Notes: generated from the sequence alone by a model not told the origin. Counted from the stretch's first letter, positions 38,201 to 47,622 are shown. The stretch: DNA of 64,000 nt from Mariniflexile sp. AS56 (GCF_030552475.1 NZ_JAUPED010000003.1:124001-188000); one strand, 5' to 3'. Program-made: numbers and translations.

Positions 38201-38541
38201 TAAATTCATCGTGGACTCCTGAAAACACAAATGCAGAACAACCAGTAATTTCTATGAACGGACAAAGAAATAACTGGAATTACGGTCACATTAATGATGT
38301 GAATGTAATTAAAGCAAAATATTTAAGAGCTAAAGTACTTTCATTAGGGTATAGTATACCATCTACATTTCTTGAAAAAGCAGGTATTGAAAGACTTCGA
38401 TTATCTATAACTGGTAATGATTTATTTGTTATTTCTAACGTGAAGGATGGATTAGACCCTGAATCACAAAGCAATGCCATAAGTGGAAATATAGTACCAT
38501 TCACCTCTACATTGTTGTTTGGTTTAGAGCTTAACTTTTAA
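35260..38541 (+). CDS. SusC-like TonB-dependent receptor (PUL pair 1)
   Basis: A 1093-residue outer-membrane importer. A signal peptide (to about residue 32) is followed by a carboxypeptidase-regulatory-like domain (about 43-125, KTVTGTVVSADD to NVSLKSDL), the TonB box and plug (LDEVVIVGFGTQKK, about 128-245), and a beta-barrel ending in LELNF. No STN domain, so control is by HTCS rather than a sigma factor. The N-terminal domain is closely similar to that of SusC pair 2, but the barrels differ widely, as expected if the two pairs take up different oligosaccharides. SusD follows after 20 bp. Confidence 0.95.
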   Translation: MYKSSKLKKLSMKPVMLLALWLSFSFSGVYATTAAPVDDQNKTVTGTVVSADDSMGIPGVNVMVKGTSIGAVTDFDGNYSVNVPSNASVLVFSYLGYVTQEITVGGNNTVNVSLKSDLTALDEVVIVGFGTQKKATLTGSVTQVKGEDIMRGKGSSSAALALQGEVPGLVITRTSSRPGNEGTGIQIRGDISVNGISPLILVDGLEIPEWQLSTINANDIESYSVLKDGAAAIYGTKAAGGVILVTTKKGKQGKMKISYLGETQVNFSGDMPVAGMQEWGQLYLQTLNNDTFSYLDNNGATQQSTGTLRLGLTRENYEAIANGTFPVAPDTFFLGSKEHRFADVDQFDAVFGTTISKRHNLSASGGNENATYRTSLGYANERSPIDFVYDGAKKYNFRTNLTYKVNDLIKTEFNISYDNRVVDEPTLGVGESINDMNIFPLYNPQGQYYDIFGGNNILSRLDEGGRTVTDEKIFRLGAKLTLDLDKYAKGLSLTYFGNMSSRNGLRTERKKSVTNYDWFGDSSQGVSNNTLLNSYVKLYETQVDFQNHVVQANYDRSFGKHNVSALIGFTGEEQQSNRYYTARSNMASDGLDDINTGDITTQVTGGSPNNSNGTRFNSGADAIGLVSYIGKINYDFDGTFLLEALGRRDGSSRLHPDFRYKNFYAGSAGVNLHKLDFVDNLDVFDNLKLYTSYGETGSVTGIGAYDYISEINTGSSIFGADPSQSNTAWIGSLVSTDRTWERVATTNFGVDFSVLDRRLGGVVEVFNRKNNDMLISITYPQVLGATAPKTNSGDFTSNGWEVSLNWKDQIGDFKYRVGVMVWDSKSEITRMDGSTSISPGENRTIEGRPLNSIFVYKTDGFLQNDQEVLDYYNDLGFIDQADQTKMKTGSLIPAYRTLNRLVPGSVKRVDVSGDGNITTDDLVYFGDANAHNSFGINLGFEYKGFDFSAFFQGVGKQNIVRTQTLAYPWRRWWQNQNISYINSSWTPENTNAEQPVISMNGQRNNWNYGHINDVNVIKAKYLRAKVLSLGYSIPSTFLEKAGIERLRLSITGNDLFVISNVKDGLDPESQSNAISGNIVPFTSTLLFGLELNF

Positions 38542-38561
38542 TTAAATAAAAAATCAAGAAT

Positions 38562-40439
38562 ATGAAAAATATAAATATAAACTTGAAGTCTATATTTCTA
38601 ACAATACTACTTTCAGGGTTTATACTGAATAGTTGTGAGGAATATTTAGACCAAGATCCGCAAGATTCTGTTACAGAAGCAGTGTTCTTTGAGACAGTTG
38701 AACAATTTGAAAATGCTTCAAATTATTTCTATACACGTTTAGGTTATGAGAGTATAGAAGAAGGTCATGATTTGTCAGGAAACTATACAACACCAGATTA
38801 TGGACAAGGTCTTATAACGCCAGTTGACTCTGACGATGTTTGGAAAAACAATTACATCTATCTTAGAGCTCCTAATCAATTAATTGAAAAAGCAGTTGAT
38901 TATTCAGGGGAGCAATCAGAAATTGCTCCATCTGTTGGAACAGCTTATTTCTTTAGAGCTTGGCATCATTTTATTTTGCTAAAACGTTTTGGAGGTGTAC
39001 CTATTGTAACACGCTCTCTTGATGTTTCTTCAGAAGAAGTTTATGCAGCAAGAAATAGCCGTTATGAAGTGATATTTCAAATTTTATCAGATTTAGATAT
39101 GGCTATTGCAAAATTACCTTCTGCTAATAGTGTCGTGCAAGGAAAAATTTCTACAGATGCGGCAAAAGCCTTTAAAGCACGTGTACTGCTTTATGAAGCA
39201 ACTTGGGATAAATATGTTGGAGAAGCGACAGATGGTGATGGAACAAGTACAGGAGCTGGATCTGCGAAACCTGCGGGATATCCTTCTGTAACAAGTATGT
39301 TAACTAGCGCGAAACAATTATCATTGGAAGTCATGAATAATCCTGCTTTTAAATTGTGGGATCAACGTGGTACTGCATGTGGAGATGATCATCTATTCTA
39401 TCTATTTAATTTAGAAGAAGGATCAAACCCTGCAGGCTTAACAAAAGGTGATAATCAAGAATTTATAATCCAAGCTGTTTATGATTTTACTTTAAGAAAT
39501 CTTAACAAAAATAATTCTCATGCTAAACCTGTTACCCCATCAAGAAAAATGATGGATATGTATTTATGTGCCGATGGGTTACCTGTGCAGCATTCTGCCG
39601 TGTTCCAAGGGTATCAAAATATGGTTGATGAATTCCAAAATCGTGACTTACGTTTAAAAAGTTTCGTTTATGAACCTTTAAAAGAATATTGGGGACGCGG
39701 TGGTAGTATTGATGGCGGTGGTGCTCAATACGATAAAACATTTGCTACAGCAGGAACTGGTTTTGATTACCGTTACGTACCACAGCTGCAAAGCAATGGT
39801 GGAGGACGTAATGTTGGATATCAAGGGCGTAAATTTGTTTCAGAACAAAAAGATAGAGACGGAAATTCAGCCTCTCCAAACTGGCCATTACTTCGTTTAG
39901 CGGAAGTTATGTTAATTTATGCAGAAGCTACAGTTGAATTAGGAAATGGAGCCATTTCTGATGCTGATCTTGATCTTTCAATTAACAAAATTAGATTCCG
40001 TGCAGGTGTAGCCCCTTTAACTAATGCCTTAATCGCACCATTCTCAGATTTAACTATGTTAGGTGAAATACGCAGAGAACGTGCTTTAGAGTTGGATGGA
40101 GAAAACCAACGTTTCGATGATTTAATGAGATGGAACATTGCAATACAGGAACTTAATAGGGACGTTTGCTTAACTTATATAGCAGGAAGAGAGTACGAAA
40201 CTGCAGATAATCCAAAAGTGCCTGGAACTAAAATTTGGAAGGCAAGTGGTTTTCCTTTAGGATTAACAACTGCTGAACAAAGCCCTTCGACATATGCTGG
40301 TATTGCTACAACTAAAGTAGGAGCTTTAAAGTTGGATGTTGCTGGTAATCGTAACTGGACACTGGCACGTTATTTAAGCGGTATTCCAAATGATGAGATT
40401 AAATTAAACACAGCTTTAAAACAAAACCCAGGTTGGTAG
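38562..40439 (+). CDS. SusD-like surface glycan-binding lipoprotein (PUL pair 1)
   Basis: A 625-residue lipoprotein with lipobox ILNSC near residue 25. SusD features include AYFFRAWHHFILLKRFGGVPIVTRSLD (about 128-155), RNSRYEVIFQILSDLD, the LPLLRLAEVMLIYAEATVELG helix and GEIRRERALELDGENQRFDDLMRW. It lies 20 bp after its SusC and is followed by a terminator. It binds oligosaccharide at the cell surface and delivers it to SusC. Same general type as the SusD at 40990, sharing its domain order but with many differences. Confidence 0.95.
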   Translation: MKNININLKSIFLTILLSGFILNSCEEYLDQDPQDSVTEAVFFETVEQFENASNYFYTRLGYESIEEGHDLSGNYTTPDYGQGLITPVDSDDVWKNNYIYLRAPNQLIEKAVDYSGEQSEIAPSVGTAYFFRAWHHFILLKRFGGVPIVTRSLDVSSEEVYAARNSRYEVIFQILSDLDMAIAKLPSANSVVQGKISTDAAKAFKARVLLYEATWDKYVGEATDGDGTSTGAGSAKPAGYPSVTSMLTSAKQLSLEVMNNPAFKLWDQRGTACGDDHLFYLFNLEEGSNPAGLTKGDNQEFIIQAVYDFTLRNLNKNNSHAKPVTPSRKMMDMYLCADGLPVQHSAVFQGYQNMVDEFQNRDLRLKSFVYEPLKEYWGRGGSIDGGGAQYDKTFATAGTGFDYRYVPQLQSNGGGRNVGYQGRKFVSEQKDRDGNSASPNWPLLRLAEVMLIYAEATVELGNGAISDADLDLSINKIRFRAGVAPLTNALIAPFSDLTMLGEIRRERALELDGENQRFDDLMRWNIAIQELNRDVCLTYIAGREYETADNPKVPGTKIWKASGFPLGLTTAEQSPSTYAGIATTKVGALKLDVAGNRNWTLARYLSGIPNDEIKLNTALKQNPGW

Positions 40440-40489
40440 TAGATATATAAAAAGATAATTTTAGAATTATTTTGAGTTAGTCACTCATA

Positions 40490-40524
40490 AAAGCAGTTGT
40501 AGTTTTTCTACAACTGCTTTTTTT
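40490..40524 (+). terminator. Rho-independent terminator after susD-1
   Basis: AAAGCAGTTGTAG / CTACAACTGCTTT, a 13-bp perfect stem with a five-T loop and a following T-run. It ends the susC-1/susD-1 transcript. The 40525-40901 stretch to the opposing terminator has no gene I can support. Confidence 0.93.
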
Positions 40525-40901
40525 GTTAACAGTTGCAGATTGCATTTGAAAACTTATGAATTATATTTAGAATGGTGTTGAAGAGATTGAACTTGTTTAT
40601 TGTCGTTTCACATTATGTTGAGTCCTTCTGCTTTTAGTATTTGAGTATGTTTCGGATTTTTTATTGGTAGTTTCAGGATGAAAACTTTGAGAATAAGTTA
40701 AATAATGGTGTGTTAAGTAAACTGGCTTAATTACTATTAATATTAGTTTTTAAGGATGTAATGATGTTGTTTAATCTTAGTTTAAGTTTATCTAGTTTGT
40801 GGATAGTTCATGCTCCTATTAGGCGAGTTTATGGTTGTTGTACTTTAGTAAGGATTTTAGTAGTTCATAATACTTTATAATAAAAAAGTATTATGGTGTT
40901 T

Positions 40902-40942
40902 AAAAAAAAAAAACAGCTGTAAACTTAGATAGTTTACAGCTG
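40902..40942 (-). terminator. Rho-independent terminator after susD-2 (minus strand)
   Basis: CAGCTGTAAACT / AGTTTACAGCTG, a 12-bp perfect stem with a five-base loop. On the minus strand it is followed by about twelve Us. It ends the susC-2/susD-2 transcript. Confidence 0.93.
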
Positions 40943-40989
40943 CTTGAATACTAAAATGGACTAACTCAAATAATTTTAGTATACTTTAA

Positions 40990-42762
40990 TTAATAGCCTG
41001 GGTTTTGTAACAAGTTATCATTTGTATTGAATAAAGACGTTGGTAATGGGTGTAAATAATTGTTTCTATCAAAGTTACGTACAGATTCTGGCTCTAATAA
41101 AATACATCTTCTTGGACCTACGGCTGTTGTTGCTGTTTTTTCTCCATAGATATAAGAACCAGGTGTATAAAGCGCGGTATTTCCTTCGTAGGCCGTACCT
41201 TCTATAACAGCACCAAAAATATCTTGATTGAGTTCTTGTTCAGCAAGACCCCAACGGCGTAAATCATTATATCTGGAATTCTCAGCATAAAGTTCAATCG
41301 TACGTTCTCTTCTAATTTCTGTTTTTAGGTCCATACCATTTAGAGTTAAAAAGGTATTGTTCATTGCAGGTAGTCCAGCTCTTTCTTTTACTAGGTTTAT
41401 CGATTCGTTCATTTGTGCATCGGTTAGCCCTCCATTTAACTCATACAAAGCTTCGGCATAAGTTAAATATACTTCAGCTAAGCGTATGTATGGTAAATCT
41501 GGAGATTCTGTATAAGAATCTCTGTATACAGGCCATTTCCAAGACACGAATTTTGAATTATAATAACCGTAGTTTTCTTGTCCTGTTAAAAGTACTGAGC
41601 CGTCTTCTGGTATTTCATGGGTTGCATTATTGGTGAAATAAGCACGCATTCTGTAATCACGGTTTTGGTATTCGTCGGATGCATTTGTATAACCTTGGAA
41701 TCTTGGCGACTTATCTATTGGTAAGCCATCATCTGCTAAAAACAGGTCTATCATTTTTCTTGAAGGTAGTAACCTTCCTACTGATGTGTGACTTAATAAA
41801 GCTCTACCTTGTCTTAAAAGGAAATCGTATTTACCATAAAAGATATATTCGTTATTTGAAGACTTGTCTAATCCAGCTGGGTTCGATTCACTATCCTCAA
41901 GCATAAATAAGTAATAAGAACTCATGTTATCTAACACATCATTATGGTTCCAAAGTTCGAAACCACCTTGATCCATTACTGTTTTGGATGCTGTTACCGC
42001 TTCTTGTAAATATAAGTCGATGTTGGCTGCATCAAAGCCTGTACTACCCGCTCCAGAAGCAACACCGTCACCATCTGTAGTAATGCCTACATATCTCATC
42101 CAAGTAGCTTCATGCAGAAGGATTTTAGCTTTAAAAGCCATAGCTGCCCATTTGCTGATTTTACCTTTGTCTGTAGAACTAATATCTTGCTCACGAGGTA
42201 AGCCTGCGATGGCATCATTTAAATCGGTTAAAACTTGAGCCACTACTTCGTATCTACTGTTTCGTGGGCTATTGGCTTCTTCAGAATCAACATCTAGCGA
42301 TCGAGTTACGATGTTAACACCTCCAAAACGTTGTACTAAAGCGAAATGATGATAAGCTCTAAAAAACTTAGCGACTGCTACATATTCTGAAATATCGCTA
42401 GCATCACCACTGAAATTAGCAGCTCTTTCAATTAAAAGATTGATGTCGCGAAGTGCTGTATAAGCATCGTTGTAAAAATCATCAGTTACGGGAGCAAAAG
42501 AATCACCTCGACTGTAAGTTTGAATAGGTGAATCTTCTTTGTAACCTGTTAAATCTGAAGCATGATCGAGAAAATCTCCCAATGCCGTCCAAGGTAATAA
42601 ATCGGTGTAAAACTTATTAGAGCCTGTTTTGAAATGCTCAATTTCGGTGTAATATACTGCGTCCGTAATTTTACCTGGTGGGGTTAAATTTATAAAATCC
42701 TCTTCACAAGCTGTAAAGAATAGCATGGCGCAGGGCAGTATTATATATATTAATTTTTTCAT
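40990..42762 (-). CDS. SusD-like surface glycan-binding lipoprotein (PUL pair 2)
   Basis: A 590-residue lipoprotein with lipobox FFTAC near residue 19. SusD motifs are AKFFRAYHHFALVQRFGGVNIVTRSLD, RNSRYEVVAQVLTDLNDAI, LPYIRLAEVYLTYAEALYEL and TEIRRERTIELYAENSRYNDLRRWG. It follows its SusC after 41 bp on the minus strand and converges on SusD pair 1. It is related to that protein, which supports an old duplication of the SusCD pair inside the locus. Confidence 0.95.
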   Translation of the reverse strand: MKKLIYIILPCAMLFFTACEEDFINLTPPGKITDAVYYTEIEHFKTGSNKFYTDLLPWTALGDFLDHASDLTGYKEDSPIQTYSRGDSFAPVTDDFYNDAYTALRDINLLIERAANFSGDASDISEYVAVAKFFRAYHHFALVQRFGGVNIVTRSLDVDSEEANSPRNSRYEVVAQVLTDLNDAIAGLPREQDISSTDKGKISKWAAMAFKAKILLHEATWMRYVGITTDGDGVASGAGSTGFDAANIDLYLQEAVTASKTVMDQGGFELWNHNDVLDNMSSYYLFMLEDSESNPAGLDKSSNNEYIFYGKYDFLLRQGRALLSHTSVGRLLPSRKMIDLFLADDGLPIDKSPRFQGYTNASDEYQNRDYRMRAYFTNNATHEIPEDGSVLLTGQENYGYYNSKFVSWKWPVYRDSYTESPDLPYIRLAEVYLTYAEALYELNGGLTDAQMNESINLVKERAGLPAMNNTFLTLNGMDLKTEIRRERTIELYAENSRYNDLRRWGLAEQELNQDIFGAVIEGTAYEGNTALYTPGSYIYGEKTATTAVGPRRCILLEPESVRNFDRNNYLHPLPTSLFNTNDNLLQNPGY

Positions 42763-42803
42763 TTGGATATATTTTATTTTTTATTAAACGCTAATTAATG
42801 GGG

Positions 42804-45800
42804 TTATAATGATAGTTTTATACCAAAAGCCCAAGTACGCATGAATGGATAAGCACTGGCGTTAGAATTGGCCTGTGATTCTGGATCGTAACCATCTTTT
42901 ACAGAAGTTAATTCGAATAAATCATTTCCTGAAAAGTAAAGTCGTAGCGTATTAATTGGTGTATTCCCGATTTTTAAGTCTTTTATATTGTACCCAACAA
43001 TAAGAGATTTCAATCGGAGGTACCTGTTATTTTGAAGCATGAAATCTTTATCTTGGTAATTCCATTCCGCTAAGGTACTATTTGTAGTTAATCTTGGGAA
43101 TTCTGCGTTCGGTGTTTCTTCTGTCCATGTGCGTCCTAACCAAGTACTAGATTGGTTTTGCCACACTCTAATAAATGGTCGGCTGAAATACCCCGTTCTT
43201 AGTACATTGTGGTCTATCGCTCCTTGGAAAAAGGCACTCACATCGAAATTTTTATATTTTGCATCTAAATTTAAACCGTAAACATAATGCGGTGCAGAAT
43301 CGCCTTTATATACTAAATCTTTAGTATCAATAACTTTATCTCCGTTGGTATCTACAATACGTGTATCTCCTGGACGTAAAGCCGCAGCTGAAGTTTGTGA
43401 AGGTAAATTTCCACCAGGATTAAGACTGTTGTAATACTCGGTTACTTCTGCTTGGTCTTTAAAATAACCAGCAGTTTCCCACATGTAAAATGGATTAATT
43501 GGTTGTCCAGTAATGTTTTCACCATCACTTGAGCTGTTTAGTCCAGCGACAATCGATTCAGCCCCTTCGTATTTGGTTATTTCGTTTCTAGAATCACTCA
43601 TGTTAGCGCTAATTCCAAGATCAAAATCTCCAACTTTATCTCTCCATCCTAACATAACTTCCCAACCGTTAGTTTGAAAACTTCCTATATTGGTAAATGG
43701 AGCTTGTGGAGCAACAATTGGGTTAATAATACCTTTAAGTAGCATGCCTTTATTGTCTTTCTGAAAAATGTCTACCGAACCAAATAGTTTGTGGTTAAAT
43801 AATTTAAAATCTACTCCAACTTCTTTGGAGATAATACGTTCCCAAGTCGTGGTTAAACTGAATAAATCGCTAGCACTAGAGGTGGCTTGTAGAGCTGCGC
43901 TAGTTCCAAATATTGTTGTTCCATTTAAACTAACAGTAGATAAGTAGCCGAAATTATCAATACCTGATGTACTTCCTAACTCACCGTAACCACCTCTTAT
44001 TTTTAAGAAGGATACGATGTCGCTATCTTTTAAGAAATCTTCTGAGCTTAGTACCCAACCACCAGAAACACTTGCGTAGTTAGACCATTTTTTACCATCG
44101 GCAAATCTTGAACTTCCGTCACGTCTGCCTTGTAATTCAAATAAGTATTTACCTTTGTAGTCATAGTTTAAACGACCGATATAACCGTAAGATCCCCAAG
44201 TGTTTCCACCACCTTCTGTTTGAATGGCTTGATCAGTAGCACCTAAATCTAAATCGTATACTCCGTAATCAACAAAACCATTTCTTCTAGCTCTAAGACC
44301 TTTAGATGTGTTTATATCTGCTTCGATTGCTAATAGTCCTGAAACGTTATGATCTCCAAAACTATTACTATAATTTAAAGCGCCTTTGTAGTTCTTGTAT
44401 GTAATACGGCCTGTTTCTTCTTCAATATACGATTGGCTATTAATTTGAGCCGGAGCTACATCTCCAAACCAGTTGTAAGTTGGTACTGTTAATTGGTATA
44501 TTTGATTTTCAGTATTTTGTTCACTAACCGCATAAGATCCTGTTATACTTAAATTATCGGTTAATTTGTATTCTGCTAATGCCGATATTTTAACCTGCTT
44601 CGCTATTTTGTTTTCACGACCACCATCAATAACTCTGGCTACAGAGTTTCTAGCGCCGGCAATATTACCTCCGAAGTTCCCGTACCATTGTCCTAAAGAG
44701 TTTCTAGAAGCAAAAATAGGAGGATCGTAAGTTGTAGCTTCACGATCTAAACCTCCAGAAGGACCTGAAAATTTAGTATGAAAATAGGTTACGTTAGTGC
44801 TTATTTTTAACCTTTCAGAAACGTTAACTCCATAATTTAATGAGAAATTGTAACGGTCTTTACTGTCGTCTGCAACTTTTAATCCACCTACATTTTCATC
44901 ATATCCAGCAGCAATACGGAAGTTGCTTTTATCGCTACCACCAGAAATACTAATGTTTTGTTGTTGAGAATAGGAATTACCGAACATTTCATCGAATCTG
45001 TTAGAATCACTAATGTATACATCTCCCAAAGCATTCGGGAAATTATAGATACCTTCTTCTCCAGCAGCAAATCTTTCTAAAGTTTCAGTTCCTCCCCAAG
45101 GTCCAAAATTTGGAGATGCATCTTGAGATGTTGCGGCTAACCATAGCGCTCCCCATTCTTTCATGGTAGGTGTTGGTGGGCGAATACCTATTGTTCCAAC
45201 ACGCAAAACAGAACTTACGTCTACTTTAATTTCTCCTTTTCCTTTTTTAGTGGTAACCAAAATAACACCACCAGCAGCACGTGAACCATAAACAGATGCC
45301 GATCCGCCTTTTAATACACTGATAGATTCAATATCATTAGGGTTCATATCGTTAAAAGACGATGCGTTTATTGCAGGAATACCGTCGATAACCACAAGCG
45401 GCTCTATGCCGTTAATCGAACTTGCACCACGAATAAGGAAATCTACACCTTCGTCACCTGGACGTGATGATGTACGAGATACAACTAAGCCAGGAGTTCT
45501 ACCTTGAAGCGCTAAAGCAGGGCTTCCAACAGCCAAGTCTTCAAAAACCTCAGACTTAATTTGCTCAATAGAGCCTGTTAAGGTTTCTTTTTTTGCTGTA
45601 CCATAACCAACAACCACTACTTCATCTAAAGCTTGAAGGTCTGATTTTAAAGATACATTCAATGAAGTATTGTTGCCTACAGTAATTTCTTGAGTTACAT
45701 ACCCTAAATAAGAAAAAACTAATACGCTTTGATTTGAAGGTACATTAACAGTGTAATTACCATCAAAATCGGTTACCGCACCATTTGATGTTCCTTTTAC

Positions 45801-46001
45801 AATAACGTTTACTCCTGGAATACCCATATTATCATCGGCACTTACTACTTGTCCAGAAATAGTTTTGTTTTGTTTAATGTCTGTAATTTTAATAGGGTCT
45901 GCGTACGCATGCGTAGCAGAAGCACATATTAAACAGCCTACTACCCAAAATAGGCTTACGAATTTTTTCAGATTTAACTGATTGTGGTTTAGTTTAGTCA
46001 T
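42804..46001 (-). CDS. SusC-like TonB-dependent receptor (PUL pair 2)
   Basis: A 1065-residue outer-membrane importer. The signal peptide ends near ASATHAYA. A carboxypeptidase-regulatory-like domain (about 47-130, KTISGQVVSADD), a plug with LDEVVVVGYGTAKK and YGSRAAGGVILVTTKKGKG, and the barrel follow. No STN domain. The first 130 residues resemble SusC pair 1 far more than the remainder does. It is transcribed leftwards from a divergent region shared with the 46471 operon, where a PUL-type operator faces each way. Two SusCD pairs suggest a substrate that yields two structurally different oligosaccharides. Confidence 0.95.
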   Translation of the reverse strand: MTKLNHNQLNLKKFVSLFWVVGCLICASATHAYADPIKITDIKQNKTISGQVVSADDNMGIPGVNVIVKGTSNGAVTDFDGNYTVNVPSNQSVLVFSYLGYVTQEITVGNNTSLNVSLKSDLQALDEVVVVGYGTAKKETLTGSIEQIKSEVFEDLAVGSPALALQGRTPGLVVSRTSSRPGDEGVDFLIRGASSINGIEPLVVIDGIPAINASSFNDMNPNDIESISVLKGGSASVYGSRAAGGVILVTTKKGKGEIKVDVSSVLRVGTIGIRPPTPTMKEWGALWLAATSQDASPNFGPWGGTETLERFAAGEEGIYNFPNALGDVYISDSNRFDEMFGNSYSQQQNISISGGSDKSNFRIAAGYDENVGGLKVADDSKDRYNFSLNYGVNVSERLKISTNVTYFHTKFSGPSGGLDREATTYDPPIFASRNSLGQWYGNFGGNIAGARNSVARVIDGGRENKIAKQVKISALAEYKLTDNLSITGSYAVSEQNTENQIYQLTVPTYNWFGDVAPAQINSQSYIEEETGRITYKNYKGALNYSNSFGDHNVSGLLAIEADINTSKGLRARRNGFVDYGVYDLDLGATDQAIQTEGGGNTWGSYGYIGRLNYDYKGKYLFELQGRRDGSSRFADGKKWSNYASVSGGWVLSSEDFLKDSDIVSFLKIRGGYGELGSTSGIDNFGYLSTVSLNGTTIFGTSAALQATSSASDLFSLTTTWERIISKEVGVDFKLFNHKLFGSVDIFQKDNKGMLLKGIINPIVAPQAPFTNIGSFQTNGWEVMLGWRDKVGDFDLGISANMSDSRNEITKYEGAESIVAGLNSSSDGENITGQPINPFYMWETAGYFKDQAEVTEYYNSLNPGGNLPSQTSAAALRPGDTRIVDTNGDKVIDTKDLVYKGDSAPHYVYGLNLDAKYKNFDVSAFFQGAIDHNVLRTGYFSRPFIRVWQNQSSTWLGRTWTEETPNAEFPRLTTNSTLAEWNYQDKDFMLQNNRYLRLKSLIVGYNIKDLKIGNTPINTLRLYFSGNDLFELTSVKDGYDPESQANSNASAYPFMRTWAFGIKLSL

Positions 46002-46050
46002 AAAAAATCTTTTAAAAAGTTCTTAAATTTGTGTTAATAATTTATATCAA

Positions 46051-46119
46051 CAAGGTTATAAAGAAATGCTTTTGGAGGGTCTAACTTATAACTCAAAACC
46101 TATTAATTATCGTCCTTTA
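46051..46119 (-). promoter_or_regulatory. PUL promoter D (minus strand) before susC-2
   Basis: Read on the minus strand, half-sites begin at 46119 (TAAAGGACGATAATTAAT) and 46098 (TTTTGAGTTATAAGTTAG). TAACCTTG at 46058-46051 starts 40 bp after the second half-site, the same spacing as promoters A to C. The half-sites are more degenerate here. This and promoter E account for most of the functional sequence seen in the 469-bp divergent gap. Confidence 0.55.
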
Positions 46120-46371
46120 TCATGTATTTGTAGGTTTTATCTTTCTTTAGATGTGGTTGAATTTTGGTTTTTTTAGTCGTTTTTAGTTTATGGTGAGTGT
46201 TACTTTATTTGATGCTTTCTATTTTGGTTATTTATTGATTTTAAGCAGGATATTTTGAGTAAAACAAAGTGAATTAAAAGGTGGAGAGTAATCTGGTGCT
46301 TTTTGTTTTTTATTTAGTAGAAAGGGAGGTTGTTACGGCTAATTATTAATTATTAATAGTAATTATGGGTA

Positions 46372-46439
46372 AAATGGTTAATAGGTTATAGATATTGAGC
46401 AATAATTTAGGTTCTTTTTTATAGGTATCTTATAGATTG
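46372..46439 (+). promoter_or_regulatory. PUL promoter E before the 46471 operon
   Basis: Direct repeats begin at 46372 (AAATGGTTAATAGGTTATAG) and, 21 bp later, at 46393 (TATTGAGCAATAATTTAG). ATAGATTG at 46432-46439 lies 39 bp after the second repeat, one base off the spacing of the others. It would start a transcript of at least eleven genes with a very short leader. Confidence 0.55.
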
Positions 46440-46470
46440 CAATAGAATTTGGATAACCCTGTTTTTAAGA

Positions 46471-47574
46471 ATGAAAAAAAGTAAAAACCATATATTATTT
46501 TTAATTTGTTTTGTAGCTGCGCTAAGTAGTTTTTCACAAAATGATATCAGTAATCGTTTAGATGCTGCCCCCGTTAATGGTGGTTTAGCCATGGATAATT
46601 ATTGGGTTTGGGGAAGTTCTGTGATAAAAGGCGACGATGGAAACTACCACATGTACGCTTCGCGATGGCCTCAATTTTTGCCATTTCATCCTGGTTGGAT
46701 GGTGGCTTCAGAAATTGTACACGCCACTTCAAAGACACCCGAAGGCCCGTACACATTTGCCGATGTTTCATTAGGAGCACGTGGTGCACAGTATTGGGAT
46801 GGGCGCTCATGTCATAATCCAAAAATTGTTAAATATCAGGATACCTATATTTTGTATTACATGGGGTCTACACACCCGTTTGAAGAAGTCACAGAAACCA
46901 ATGTGAGTCAGTTCGATTTATCAAGTAAATGGTGCACAGCAGGGCGTTGGGGTAAACGTATTGGAGTCGCTACTTCCAAAAGCCCTAACGGACCTTGGGA
47001 ACGCTTAGATACTCCTATTTTAGATGTGAAACCAAATTCGTATTATAGTTTCTTAACGTCCAATCCGTCTCCTTTAATTAAAGAAGATGGCTCGGTCGTT
47101 TTGCTATTTAAAGGTAGAAGTTATGCTGAAGATGGTATCAAACAAAGCGACATGAGTATTGGAGTTGCTACCGCAGATTCTTATAATGGAAAATATACAG
47201 TGGTAGGAACAGAACCTTTGTTTTCTATGGAACGTTTTGGAGAAATTGAAGACCCTCACTTATGGAGCGACGATTCTGGGTTTCATATGGTAGCTAAAGA
47301 CCAAAGAGGTGCTATTACAGGGCATGGAGGAGATGGCCTTTTAGCACATTCTAAAGATGGTATACATTGGGAAGTTGATGAAAACCCCAGAGCATATACT
47401 AAAACCGTTAAGTGGGATAATGGTAAAACAATCAATCAAGGACAGTTAGAGCGTCCCTTTGTTTTTGTTGAAAACGGAAAACCGACCCATATTTTCTTTG
47501 CAACCATGGATGGTCCTGGAGGTTTTAGTAATGGTACAAAAACATGGAATATGGTGATTCCATTAAAAGATTAA
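46471..47574 (+). CDS. GH43-like five-bladed beta-propeller glycosidase
   Basis: A 367-residue secreted protein (signal peptide to about residue 22, SSFSQ). Blade-like repeats end in H/Y-M/V-Y strands: GDDGNYHMYASRW, YQDTYILYYMGS, EDGSVVLLFKGRS and DSGFHMVAKDQ. The EIEDPHLW motif matches the Glu-Asp-Pro segment found in GH43, GH32 and GH117-type propellers. The first-blade aspartate is not in its usual context (NYWVWGSSVIKGDDG), so the exact family is uncertain. It is the first gene of the long rightward operon and probably removes a side chain or terminal sugar from the polysaccharide. Confidence 0.6.
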   Translation: MKKSKNHILFLICFVAALSSFSQNDISNRLDAAPVNGGLAMDNYWVWGSSVIKGDDGNYHMYASRWPQFLPFHPGWMVASEIVHATSKTPEGPYTFADVSLGARGAQYWDGRSCHNPKIVKYQDTYILYYMGSTHPFEEVTETNVSQFDLSSKWCTAGRWGKRIGVATSKSPNGPWERLDTPILDVKPNSYYSFLTSNPSPLIKEDGSVVLLFKGRSYAEDGIKQSDMSIGVATADSYNGKYTVVGTEPLFSMERFGEIEDPHLWSDDSGFHMVAKDQRGAITGHGGDGLLAHSKDGIHWEVDENPRAYTKTVKWDNGKTINQGQLERPFVFVENGKPTHIFFATMDGPGGFSNGTKTWNMVIPLKD

Positions 47575-47622
47575 TTTAATTTTAAACTAAATATTTTATT
47601 ATAACTAAATACATAAGCTAGA

